Source of the DNA: Hesseltinella vesiculosa
Taxonomy: Eukaryota; Mucoromycota; Mucoromycetes; Mucorales; Cunninghamellaceae
DNA: 64,000 nt
Assembly (NCBI GenBank): GCA_002104935.1
Contig: MCGT01000005.1
Location: forward strand, 558,001-622,000
Direction: 5' to 3'
Shown here piece by piece: positions 10,359 to 21,084 of this stretch. Under the pieces are notes generated by a model that saw nothing but the letters and a program-made list of their open reading frames with translations, did not search any database and was not told where the DNA came from. A program made the translations under genes and the position numbers. Position 1 is the stretch's first letter, and the number at the start of each line of letters is the position of its first letter.

Positions 10359-13300
10359 ATGAATCGAAACAGAGGTAGAAGTGTGTCTCAAGTACAAGAT
10401 GATGTGGTAAGTCATTGAGCTCCCTTTTTAAGGCAATGTTTATTTTCTACATTCACCAATGCAAACGCTACGGAAACTGACGTTTATTTGCTTGAAGGTG
10501 GCCAACATTGACGCCCATCTCGACTTTGTTAAACGCTTTCTTCGATGGAGTATTGAAGACCTGGACCGACTCGTCAGTATTTTGAATGCAAGGTAACCTG
10601 CTTTTCTCCATTGGATAGCCCCTCACCTTTACTTTCCCACTACTCACACATCCCCACTTATTTCTTATTTTTATTTTTTTTACTGGCGCCATATAGGATT
10701 GCCGCAGAAGAAGCCTATGTGCAATCCCTGTCCAAGATTCACAAGACTGTCAGTCCCATTGTCATGAATCCCATGTTTGGCGACAAACCACCTACCTTTA
10801 TCCATGCCAGTGTTTGTTACGAACGCAGTATCGACCAGACAATCCAACAACGACGAGAACTTATCAAAGGCATGAAGGAAGAGGTCGAGAAACTTACCAT
10901 TGTACGAGACAAGCAGGAAATGCGACGAAAGAATGCAAAGACTGATCAAGGGGAAGCTAATGCTGAGTATGCCAATTATCGCACTGGCGAGCTGACAAAG
11001 GTACAAACGAAACCAATACAGCCGGGCACTGACTCTATTTTTTCGCAGCTACGAAAAGCTTACTTTAAGAAATGTCAGGACCTCCGTGCTGCTCAGAGTC
11101 AATTTGAACAGCAACAGCAACAGCAACAGATTCAACAAATGGAGGACAACGCTGCTGTCAACGACTATTTACCCCAGCATTACCGACCTGACGATAGCAA
11201 GCGCCTCTCCTATGACAGTCTTGATAATGACGATGCCTCTATCCATTCCCAAGGTCACCAAGACAGTGCTTATAAAAAAGGCATGGCCAACTTTATGGCC
11301 TCCATGGACAAGGTGCGCACCCAATTCGCCAATGTCGGCCAACCGTCCCTTGCCGACCTCAACAAACAAAACACAAAATTTGCAAAATACAAAAAGGAAA
11401 TCATGGATTCAGGTAAAATAATCGCATTGGATCAAACGAGCTCTTTTTCATTTTTTTTTTGACTTGGTCATAGACTATCAATACAGAGATGGTATCCGTC
11501 ACTTGGAAGTGCTGCGTAAACGACAAGTTCAAGCTGCTTTTAGCTCCATGAAGGTAGTAAAAAAAGAGGTCACTGACAAGGAGTCACTCATTTTCTATTT
11601 ATTAGCACTTGGAATTTGCCATCCTCGGCAAAGGCGATGTAACCCGATCTGTCTTGGGAGGCTTACTCGAAAAGGAGCATCTCGTGCTTGTCAATGAACT
11701 TCAGGTAAAAGCCGACAAGTCGGCCGACAGCCACAAAGAGGAAACCAACCTCACCCACTCTTTTTCTTCAAGTCCAATGAATACACCAGCCAATTTGTCA
11801 AAGATGTCAACTCAAGGGGAGATTACATTGCTTTCACCACTCGATACAAAAACACCATGTACCGCGCACCTGAACCATTGCTTTATGAAAACTTTTATCA
11901 TGGCGTGTGCAAGCGTAGGTTTCCCCATTTCATTTCGGAGTAGCGGACCTGACTTTTTTAAAATTCGTCATTAGAAATTCTTTTTGGTGGATCCTTGAAT
12001 GAGTATGCTGCTGAGCATGAACATACCGTTCCACTGCTTGTCACCCGATGTGTTGAAGCCATCGACAACATGGGCTTACAAAAAGAAGGCATCTACCGCG
12101 TCTCTGGCCGCCAGTCCAATATCGAAACACTCAAACACTCCTTTGAAGAAGACGAAGCCAAAGAAATCGAAAGCCACTTCGACGTCTTCACCATCGCCAC
12201 CGTCCTCAAAATTTACCTCCGTCAGCTCAAAGAGCCCTTGCTGCAAATCGATCTTCAAAACCGAGTCAAATATTCTGGTACGTCCCACACATCCACACCA
12301 ACAGCGTCGCTCACTTTTTATTTTTCATACGGATAGGCTTCAAGGACAAGGATCAGCAATTGAAGTATCTCTTGGCCATTCTCTCGGGCATTTCCAAACC
12401 TCATCGTGATACCTTGTTTGTTGTCATTCGTCACCTGGCACAGTAAGTCTCAAGCGACGGCCAACGCCAAACTTACTCTTCTTTTCTCCTAGTGTGAATG
12501 CTCACAGCGCGATCAACAAGATGAATTTACAAAACCTCAGCGTCATCTTTACCCCGGCCATCTTCCACGACTTCAACCAGGCCGAGCATCCTGGCGAATG
12601 GCATAGTGATGTCATGTTTGAAGACTTGGTCAACTTCCATGACACGCTGTTCCAACAAGCCGAGCTTCAGTCGCGCGCACCTGCTGGTCCCCAGGTGCCC
12701 CTGAAATCTCACGAATTCCACCCAACCAATGCCAATCCCGTTGCCACCACCCCACCGGCCGTCATCACCCCCGGCAGCGTGTCGTCGGTCGCCAACGCCA
12801 CCTCCTCGAGCCTGCTCCTGACCGCACCCATGGGCCCTCCACCCATGATCGTCAATGAACCTCCCACACCAAAAGGCGGTAGTGGCAGTCGTGCTGCTTC
12901 TTTGGGTGCGCTCCAGCGCTCTGGTTCTCTGCAGCACCCCGACGCTCATCCAACCGCCAGTTACTTTCCACCCCAGCTGAGCTCAACACCCACACCCGCT
13001 GCCGTGAGCTCCGGCACTGCCACCCAGCATCCGCAGCCACCACAGCCCCAACAAAAACAACAACACACCCCCACCTCCTTGACCGACCCAGCGAGTTACC
13101 ACTATCAACCACAGCAGCCGCAACCACAGCAGGCCCAACCACAACGACCACCTCCTCGGCCTTATTATCCCGTGACCCACTCCCAGGATGATGTCCGACC
13201 GGTCCCTCGCCCTTCCGCCTCCTCTTATACACCCCAGATCAACACCTCTTCACTGCGCACCGATAGCTTCTACGGCGGCACGCCCGAACTCATGCCTAGT

Positions 13301-13741
13301 AAGCTGGACAAGCCTGAAGCCGACGCAACAGAGCCCTCAAACGATGACACCATGCCCACCCTGGCCAGCAGCCACTCCTCCACCACCTCCACAAAGAAAA
13401 AATTCGTGCCTCCCCGACAGGATTCCTTGCGCACTAAACCCCCTTCTGCCGCTAACCTGGCCCACACCAAACTCTCTGGTTCCGCCAACAGCAGCACATC
13501 GAGCCTATTGGCCGCCGTCAACGTGGCCGCCGCCACCGCTGCCGCCCTGTCCAACAATGATTCCTCCAGCTCCCTTCCTTCCCCGTCCTCCGCCTCCTCT
13601 GCCCGTGGTCCACCTCTACCCCACCCCGTCGTCATCAATCAATCACAATATCACCAACCTTCCAGTGCCCGTGTCGTACCAACCTCTTCTCCCGTCACCC
13701 CCACCCCTCCTCCTGCCGACCTCCATTACCCACGGCAATGA
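10359..13741 (+). CDS. F-BAR and RhoGAP domain protein (Rgd-like)
   Basis: Rho-family GTPase-activating protein with a membrane-bending F-BAR module. Ten exons (10359-10406, 10498-10592, 10697-11000, 11049-11412, 11474-11553, 11606-11704, 11773-11914, 11975-12277, 12337-12442, 12493-13741) give 929 residues. Residues about 15-270 form the F-BAR/FCH part (FVKRFLRWSIEDLDRL, IAAEEAYVQSLSKIHKT) with a polyQ stretch. The RhoGAP domain spans about 385-560 and shows the arginine finger in EGIYRVSGR (Arg419), the LKIYLRQLKEPLL block and the Asn of NLSVIFTPAIF. The C-terminal 370 residues are low-complexity, Pro/Ser/Gln-rich and probably disordered. Architecture matches Rgd1/Rga8-type regulators of polarity and cytokinesis. 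One 48-nt intron (11001-11048) is in frame and could be retained. Confidence 0.88.
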
Positions 13742-15819
13742 GTTTACTATTTTATTTCTAGATCCTTCCTTCCTGTACATTGCGCGTGTGAACTCTTTTC
13801 TTTTATTGTTTTCGAAATAAAAGGTCTCACGCTCTTTGGGTTAAAAAAAAAAAGACACGTCAACAGAGAATGAAGGGTCATGCTATGTACAGTTATTATT
13901 TAGCCCGCTGGATCAACCACGGTGGCCAAGCATCCTCCAAAAAAAATTAATAAATGAAAGCCCAGGTGCCCATGCTACCATAGCAAAGCGTCATGACAAG
14001 TGGTTATGGAGCACTTGCACCATTTCACAACGCCTTGCCGATTTCAAGTAAATGGACGTGCCAACTGGATGTTGTGGCGCTGGTCGACCAATTCGTCTTT
14101 GGGATGATAAAGCCCTATTGGCCGATTCAGGTACGCTATTAGTATCTTCGCTTTCTATTGGCCAAAGCGCTAGCAGCGCTTGCAGTGTTCAGCCCAAGGG
14201 AGATGACCAGGACCAGCCTTGCGCTCTCCACTCCAGCTTTTCATGCAACAAGTGCATAAAGAGGCATGAACGTGGCTGAAACTACATCCCTGTGCATCAA
14301 TGTGGGACACAACAGATCAACATATTTTGGCTTGTTTTGTTTTGCTGTCGTCAAGATGCAATTAACCGAAGAATTGGGATTGACATGCCTGACCATTTTG
14401 GCGTCAACAGATCTGGTTTCGCGCGCACGGCGACATCATTTCTGACGCTATTTTAAAAATAACAATTGTCCGCTTAAATATTATTAAGTAAACGTTTCAT
14501 GTTGCGGTTCTATTTTGTACTTGATCCTTTTTCTTCTTCTCCTTTTTAAGCTGAACCATTGACGATCATCGATATCGCTGTTGCACGCTCTTCATAATAA
14601 ATAATACTTTTTTTATTTCTCATTGTCATTTTTGTGTTGCATCATATTGGTGATGTCACGCCCAAGCAGCATGGCCAGAGGCGAGGATGGCGAAAATCTA
14701 GATGACGGGCCAAACCATAAACGATGGTAGCACTCTTTTTTTAAACTCGGGCCATTGTACACGTTGAAAACCTTGTTTTATAATTATCTTTGACAACAAC
14801 CTGCCTGATTTGCGATTCCATCTTAAAAGAACCTTGGCAGGGATTTTCTGATGAAAAAAAAAAAAAAGTGACTCACCTAACTTTAAAGGAGCTTCATTAG
14901 CAAGAAAAAAATATCTTTTTTCTTTGGGATGGCTCCCCTCGGTGAAAAAAAGACTTCTTTTTATTTTTGTATCCTTGGCAAACAGCAAGCGATTGCCCCT
15001 TTTCAATTTCCATTTTTGGCCCGAGGCAACATCGCCCTTTTTGACGCGCCTGACCATTGTTGCAATGCTTATTTTTATTTTTGGGGAAAGAAAAATAGAA
15101 AGACAAGTGGGGCTTGTGCTCATTGTCAAATTTAGAAATGATCAGTGATTGTATCCAAAAAAAAAAAGCATTTATTGGCAAGTGTGCAACGAACGAAATT
15201 TGACAAAAAAAAAAAAAAAAGATGAGAAAGTTGAGGCATCAAGATTGATCTCCCAATTTTTTTTTCTGTGCTTCTACGCCATTGGCCTAGGCCATCAGAA
15301 TTAAAAACAAACAAACATGGAACTTTCTATAGCTTCAATTTTTTATAAGCGTGGGCTTGGTATGTCTTTACGACGTTGTCTTTTTATTATTTCACAGTAG
15401 CACTTGTGCTACAGTCATCTGCATATTGCCCATGGCACAAAGTCCTTTTTTATGGCCTCTCCCCTTTTTTTTCTCCGCTCATCTTGCAACAAACCTCGGC
15501 ACCAGATGACCCTGTTTTACAAATATGGGAATCATGCCATGCTTTTCCCCTTTGATGTTTTCTCCTTCCTGGGCTCCCTTTCTTTATCAAAAAGGAGAAA
15601 TAGGCTTTTTTAACTTTTCTTTGTTCAAGAAAAAAAGTATAAAAGCATTTCGGAACAGGTTCCTCAGCTCTGTCCCTCCTTTTTTTTTTTTACTCTTTTT
15701 TTTTCTTCTTTCTTTTCGCTTTTTCCACAGAAAATATTTGATACCCCCTTCCCTTGCTTACGTTCCTTGCCCTTTCACTCTTTCCTTTTTAATAATAATT
15801 CATACCCAACTCTTCAACG
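13742..15819. other. Intergenic, no gene seen
   Basis: This gap of about 2.1 kb lies between two plus-strand genes. It has many A/T runs and only short unrelated frames. A TATAAAAG box at 15638-15645 is about 175 bp upstream of the PH-protein ATG and could be its promoter element, with a pyrimidine-rich leader following. Nothing else is supportable. Confidence 0.55.
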
Positions 15820-17067
15820 ATGTCGACATGTCCTTCTTTGGAAGGATGGTTAATGAAACAGAAACACGGTTTGTGCCGTACCTGGAGTAGACGATATTTT
15901 GTCCTTGAAGACCGTACCCTGGCCTATTACCACCAAAAAGTAAGACAGCTTTTCCAAAGAAATGCCTCCACCCACACTATTTTTTTTTTTTTGAAGGACG
16001 ACCCATCACCTCAACAAGTTTTGGATTTGACAAATTATTCGCTCACCTTCAAACGACACACCCGACGCCAATGCACCTTTGCGCTGACGGCCGACCATCT
16101 ACCAAGCTACTATCTGCAGGCCGAGGATGAGGACGAACTGGATCGTTGGGTCCATCACTTGAAGCAGCACCTGGGCTCCAACGGCAGTGTGCTGGACAAG
16201 TGGTTGGAGCGCCTGGAAATCACCGCCGCCGACAGCTCATGCCCGACCTTGCCCCTGCCTCAGCAAGCCTCCACCAGCATGCTCTCCAGCAAGTCCGGCC
16301 CCGGTCAGCTGCAGCCTCAGCACCCACCCGTCAATACGCTGCATTCTCACCGGTCTATGGAGTCCATCAGCACGTTTGCATCCTTGCCCCATCGCGTCTC
16401 TTTCACCAATGATCGTCGGCCCTCGACCCAATCCACCCACAGCAACAAAAGCGCCAGCAGTCATGCCACGTCCTACACGGCCCACACCACCTTTTCCAAC
16501 TTCAGCTACCCTTGCTTGGCCTCTGCCAGTCCTACCACCACCAACACCACCCAACCTGCCTCCATCGCCATGGCTGCCAGTCCCACCCCAAGCCATCTTA
16601 CCCAACCGCTGACCAATCACGCCTCTTCGGGCAAGTTCTTCCCAGCCCTCTTCTTTTCCTCACGGAAGCAAAAACAGGATGGGCCCCTCGCCAGTGTCCC
16701 GATGGGCATGTCGGCCACGGCGCCTGGATCGTCATTGGCCTCGCCTGCACCTCCTAGTCTCGCCTCGGCCACGTTGCCTCCCGGGTCTCCAGCCACCCCA
16801 AATTTCACCGGCCACGCCGGCGGATCCATGGACGACATCGACCCCATGATGCAAGTCACCGGTTTTTCCACCTCCTCCTCCTCCTCCTCCATCCACTCCG
16901 GCACTCTCATGCAAAACCTCGCTGCCCCCATCATCCATCCCAGTGAATACAATCATGACGATGACCCCCACGAGCGTTTTTTGTTGCGACAACGCCAAAA
17001 ACAACAAAAACAGGATCTTCCCTATTGTTACCCCTCTCCTGCCTTGCAAGTCGATGCTTCCTCTTAA
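15820..17067 (+). CDS. PH-domain protein
   Basis: Two exons, 15820-15939 and 15997-17067, encode 396 residues. An N-terminal pleckstrin-homology domain spans about residues 5-110. It opens with EGWLMKQKHGLCRTWSRRYF and FVLEDRTLAYYH, has a FTLTADH-like beta strand (CTFALTADHLPSYYLQA) and closes with the invariant Trp helix EDELDRWVHHLKQHL. The rest is Ser/Thr/Pro-rich low-complexity sequence with no second domain. The 57-nt intron is a multiple of three, but it contains a T12 run and removing it restores a compact PH fold. The likely role is phosphoinositide-dependent membrane targeting; the partner is unknown. Confidence 0.82.
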   Translation: MSTCPSLEGWLMKQKHGLCRTWSRRYFVLEDRTLAYYHQKVRQLFQRNASTHTIFFFLKDDPSPQQVLDLTNYSLTFKRHTRRQCTFALTADHLPSYYLQAEDEDELDRWVHHLKQHLGSNGSVLDKWLERLEITAADSSCPTLPLPQQASTSMLSSKSGPGQLQPQHPPVNTLHSHRSMESISTFASLPHRVSFTNDRRPSTQSTHSNKSASSHATSYTAHTTFSNFSYPCLASASPTTTNTTQPASIAMAASPTPSHLTQPLTNHASSGKFFPALFFSSRKQKQDGPLASVPMGMSATAPGSSLASPAPPSLASATLPPGSPATPNFTGHAGGSMDDIDPMMQVTGFSTSSSSSSIHSGTLMQNLAAPIIHPSEYNHDDDPHERFLLRQRQKQQKQDLPYCYPSPALQVDASS

Positions 17068-17670
17068 ACCTCCTTTCCCTTTTTTAATTTAACCTCCTCT
17101 TCACCTCTCCCCATTTGTTTATTACCCATTGTTGCCTGTGTGATTTTTTTTTTACATACCTTCTCTCCCCTCCCATCCTTCGAGTGCATCATCCAATCCC
17201 TTTCACCTTTTTTTTTATGCATGCCTACCTGCTATATAATGTTTTCTAAGATTTACAACTTCCTTTATACGATGCCCATTCGCCTTGCCCCTTTTTTCTT
17301 TCAAAAAAGGGAACAGGACAATCTCACCTATACACTACTTTTCTCTACACTTACATGATCAACTCCTTTCCTCATCAAAAAAAAACCTGCTTCCCTTACT
17401 TTCCCTGTTTTCTCCCTCCATTTTCTTCCTTTCCTAGTTTTTTAAAAAAAAAGCCTTGCTCTCCCTTTTACAAGACTAAAAAAAAAAGTCTTCATAAACT
17501 AGCCGCCCGCCTTTTAATACGCTCTGTCCATGCAGTGTCCGTCTTTTACAGTTTATTACAACAAATGAGCATGCATGACTAAAAGAACAAGTCTAGGGTG
17601 AATATGGTACAGGCAAAAAGGAGACAAAAGAGCAGGAGAAAACCAGATCGGCCACACCCGTTTTTTTTTT
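17068..17670. other. Convergent intergenic region
   Basis: A pyrimidine-rich 600-bp region lies between the 3' ends of the PH-protein gene and COX11. It contains many T and A runs and presumably both 3' UTRs. No gene is seen. Confidence 0.6.
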
Positions 17671-18417
17671 CTATGAGGAGGGCATGGCAGCAGGCTGGGA
17701 TGGGGCAACAGGGGCCAAATGAGGAGCTTTGTTAGCATTGAAGAGCGTGTAGCCCAGGGTGATGGTGGTGACGTCTTTCATATATGGGTCGTCGAGGAAG
17801 TCGGGGTCGATGAAAAAGAAGACAGGCATGTCGACGTCTTCACCAGGCGACAGCCGCTGCTCTTCAAAGCAGAAACACTGGATCTTATTGAAGTAGGCTC
17901 CTGCACGATAGGGTGTGACATTGTAGGTGGCAATGCCTACCACGTCGTCTTTGGCTTTGGATTTGGCCTTGTAAAACGTCAGAGCAGTCTCGCCCGGCAC
18001 CACAAACAGCTCGCGAAGCTCAGGCTTGAATGACCAGGGTAGCGCATCGGACGTGTTACTTTCAAAGGTGACTCGAATTCGGCGTGGTGCATGTGCTTGC
18101 GGTACCAGGCGGTCAGGGGCGAACTTGGATCGGTCGGTCTGGACTGTGCCGCTGTAACCAGTACTGGCACAAAACAACCGATACAATGGCACCGCTGCAT
18201 AGGACAAGCCGAGCATGCCAAACAACAGAGCCGCTGTGTACAAGCCAGCCGACACATTATCCTTGCTGTTCGATTTGGAGGTGGACGTGGCCATGGATCG
18301 ATGCTGGACAGGGATCAATGGGCGGCTGGCGATGCCAGGAATAGGTCGGGAGCAGGATCGCTGGATCGAGCTACGCGGCATGGTTGCCAGCTTGAATAGA
18401 CCAGGCCATTTGTTCAT
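17671..18417 (-). CDS. COX11: Cytochrome c oxidase assembly protein COX11
   Basis: Mitochondrial inner-membrane copper chaperone that supplies the CuB site of cytochrome c oxidase. A single exon of 248 residues. An Arg/Ser-rich N-terminus (about 1-45) looks like a mitochondrial presequence. One membrane segment follows at about 57-78 (AGLYTAALLFGMLGLSYAAV) and then the PLYRLFC block. The intermembrane-space beta domain includes the copper-binding motif IQCFCFEEQRL. DMPVFFFIDP and TLGYTLF complete the family signature. The first ATG is used; an internal Met 13 is an alternative. The gene is divergent from the methyltransferase-like gene. Confidence 0.95.
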   Translation of the reverse strand: MNKWPGLFKLATMPRSSIQRSCSRPIPGIASRPLIPVQHRSMATSTSKSNSKDNVSAGLYTAALLFGMLGLSYAAVPLYRLFCASTGYSGTVQTDRSKFAPDRLVPQAHAPRRIRVTFESNTSDALPWSFKPELRELFVVPGETALTFYKAKSKAKDDVVGIATYNVTPYRAGAYFNKIQCFCFEEQRLSPGEDVDMPVFFFIDPDFLDDPYMKDVTTITLGYTLFNANKAPHLAPVAPSQPAAMPSS

Positions 18418-19004
18418 GATGCTCCAATGATATAAAAGAGGTGAGAAAAGAGATCGCCAATGACACCAAGGCTTTGGGTATGTTCAAAAAAAGACAACAA
18501 CAAAAAAAAATGCTTGTTTATTTTTGCAGCACACACACACACACATAAAAAAAAAAAGATAGTTGTGGCCAATAAAAAAAGCCAGTAAATTATTTGTTAA
18601 AATAACCAAGGTGTCTTGCACTTTTGGCTGCTGCACTACAGAAGTGGCGTGATTGAAAAGGGAAGACTCCGCTACAGGGATAGCAAGCGCTGGGGACGGA
18701 CCCAATCGAGCCGTCCTACTTGCATTAAAAAACAAGGCTTCACCTATGCGATGTGCGTCAAGCTGCTCTTGATAATCGAGAACACCTGTTTGCCTACTGA
18801 CACTTTGAAAACAATCATTTCAGAGAACAGCAACCAAGTGCGCTTAGCAGTCTCTGGCACATTTCTCCGTAGCTCGCTTGTCATTGGCTAACAGTACAAG
18901 GGCTTCTTCGGAAGTTTCAAAGGCTGGCCGTTCATTTGAGCTTTGGGCAATTTCCCAAAACTGGTTCAATTTTTTTTTCTTGTTTCTCTTTCTTTCATTT
19001 TTTT
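18418..19004. other. Divergent promoter region, COX11 / methyltransferase-like
   Basis: This is a 587-bp divergent intergenic region. It contains a short CA microsatellite at 18530-18545 and several A-runs on the COX11 side. No gene is seen. Confidence 0.6.
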
Positions 19005-20443
19005 ATGGGTCATGCACAAAGTAAACGGCGGAAACAGCCCGCCACCTTGTCATCACCACAAACCGAGACCCAACGACCTCGGCCGTTCATCCAGCCAGAC
19101 TCGGCACTGCCTTTCCGACCTCACCCATTTCTCCCTTCCTCCAACTTGGAGATGTCGCCGTCCGTCATGTCATTGTGCTCCCTATCAGATTCCCAGGTAG
19201 GCACCCCAACCATCACCATTGCAGCCGCATCTCCGACAGACACCGCTGCCATCGGCGGCTCCGTCTTGGGCCGGGACAAACCTAATATTTTACAGCTTAT
19301 CCTACGCAACCCAGCCTATGAAAACATTCGCCAACGGAATCGCATCCGCCATACCCAAGCCGTAAGCCGATAACAATAACCAAATTTTTCATATGATTCC
19401 TCTGATTGCCTTTTTAATTACATTATCAAGCTCTATTTTTATCATCAGCTCTGGAATTTTCCTTATGCGGCATCCAACCCCAGCAACACGCCAACACTGA
19501 TTGTCATTTACGCTTACGCCGTAGGTAAAACACTTTTTTTTTTTAATGGCAGAAGAGCTCGCGCCATTTCATTGGGTGACATGCTTGTTTACCGAGCGTC
19601 TCTCGCTCTTTCTTTTTTTGGATGTCATAGACGTAGCATGCCATTTCATGCATGAACGATATCCAGAGGCCCGTGTGGTTGGGTGTGATGGGCTGGATTT
19701 CAATTCTGATTCATCCTTGCCAGCAAATGCGGAAGTGCGCAGCCAAGCAGCATTCATCAACGGCTCGTTGCATCTGGATTTCGAAAGCAACTCGGTTGAC
19801 TATTTTGTCATGCGGAACGATCCGCTGCAAGAGCGACCAATCGAAAAGTACCGTTGCTTACTCCAAGAAATATACCGTGTCCTGAGACCCGGTGGTCGCA
19901 TGGAAATCTTCGGCAGCTGTAAAATAAAAAAAAACATGCAATGTGTTTTGCCGTTACTAACCAATGATTGTGTTTCGAATCGCTGCCTTTTTAGGTGGAT
20001 TTCCACAGGACATGGGTCCCTATGGATGCAAGATCGTCAAAGTGATGTCAGACTTGATCTCCAGCTACTGGCTTGGCGGGGGAATTCCTGATTCAGAATA
20101 TTGCACAGAGGTAGGATTTACCATTATCGATCACAGTAGAGCCTGTTGTCCTCTTGGCGAATGGTCTCCTGTGTCCAGTAAGCCTTGACTGCTAAAAAAA
20201 AAAAAAAAACTTGGCATCTGATTTATTTTAATCGATTGGGTGAATTTAGCGATGAAGGAAATCGGTTATCTGCATCAGCAATTGACCAGCAATGTATTCT
20301 ATGTGATCAGCCCTTATATCAAAAAGGAATATGGCTGGTCAGATGCACAATTTCAAGAAGCCTTGTACCAGACGTGTGAAGAGTTCGCAGTTAACAAATC
20401 CTACATGACGCACTATTACTTTGCCGCCGAAAAGCCATTGTAG
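19005..20443 (+). CDS. SAM-methyltransferase-like protein, motif I lost
   Basis: Five exons (19005-19361, 19449-19524, 19631-19918, 19995-20177, 20250-20443) join to 365 residues. The first 90 or so residues are low-complexity. The fold then follows class I methyltransferases: an acidic motif II (RYPEARVVGCDGL), SVDYFVMRND in the motif IV position, LLQEIYRVLRPGGRMEIF as the post-motif helix and strand, and a C-terminal QALYQTCEEF helix. Where active enzymes have D-x-G-x-G-x-G, this protein reads LIVIYAYAVDVACHF (about 136-150) with no glycines. Frame and splice signals fit throughout, so the loss is not an annotation slip that I can find. It may be a non-catalytic relative or a decaying copy. 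The substrate is unknown. Confidence 0.7.
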
Positions 20444-21084
20444 GCATCCTGCTAATAAAAATTATGCCCCCTCCCTTTCTTCATTTATGCTACCTTGGCC
20501 GGTGACCACGTCGTCGACGTGGATTTAAAAGAAAATTCGTATACCATGGATACTTTTAACCTGGTGGATTGTTTTCATTATAGTAAACTAGCTCAATTTC
20601 ATAAGATCATCATCCACCCAGTCACTTTCTCTTCTCCATCACAAGATTCATCAGTCCAAGAAGACCTTGCAGAAAACTGGTGGATTTTTTATTTACCAGC
20701 TTAGTGTGTCAGATGGAGGGTCCTGATTGGCTAACGTGCTTCCTAGCCTACTTGATTTGGTTACTCAGCACTGCATGTGTCAAAAATCGAGTCTTGCCCA
20801 TTGACGGAGTTCCTCCTCTGAGCCTTAGGCTACATTGGGAAGTTTGGGTCTGGGAAAAAAAAAAGAAGAGCGAGTGTCCCTCTTTCTTCCCTGCTCCCTT
20901 TGTCCACCGATCTCTGGTTTTTTCAACATCATTGCAAGAGACGCCACGCCCGCCCAATCGGCCACCGTCGTTGCATATACGGAAAATGGCTTGAGCAATG
21001 CCCCATGGCCTGGAGAGTCAACGGATTAAAAAAAAAAAAGGCAGTATTGATGTACAATTTATTCATAGGTGTCTTCCTCAAGAA
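20444..21084. other. Convergent intergenic region
   Basis: About 640 bp lie between the methyltransferase-like gene and the secreted-protein gene. The open frames here show no splice partners or motifs. No feature can be supported. Confidence 0.5.

Noticed and set aside
12527..13638. Several long antisense frames over the C-terminal tail of the RhoGAP gene, and similar ones over the Zds and YAK1 tails
   Set aside because: They mirror Pro/Ser-rich coding sequence (Gly/Trp/Arg-rich shadows) and have no independent motifs.
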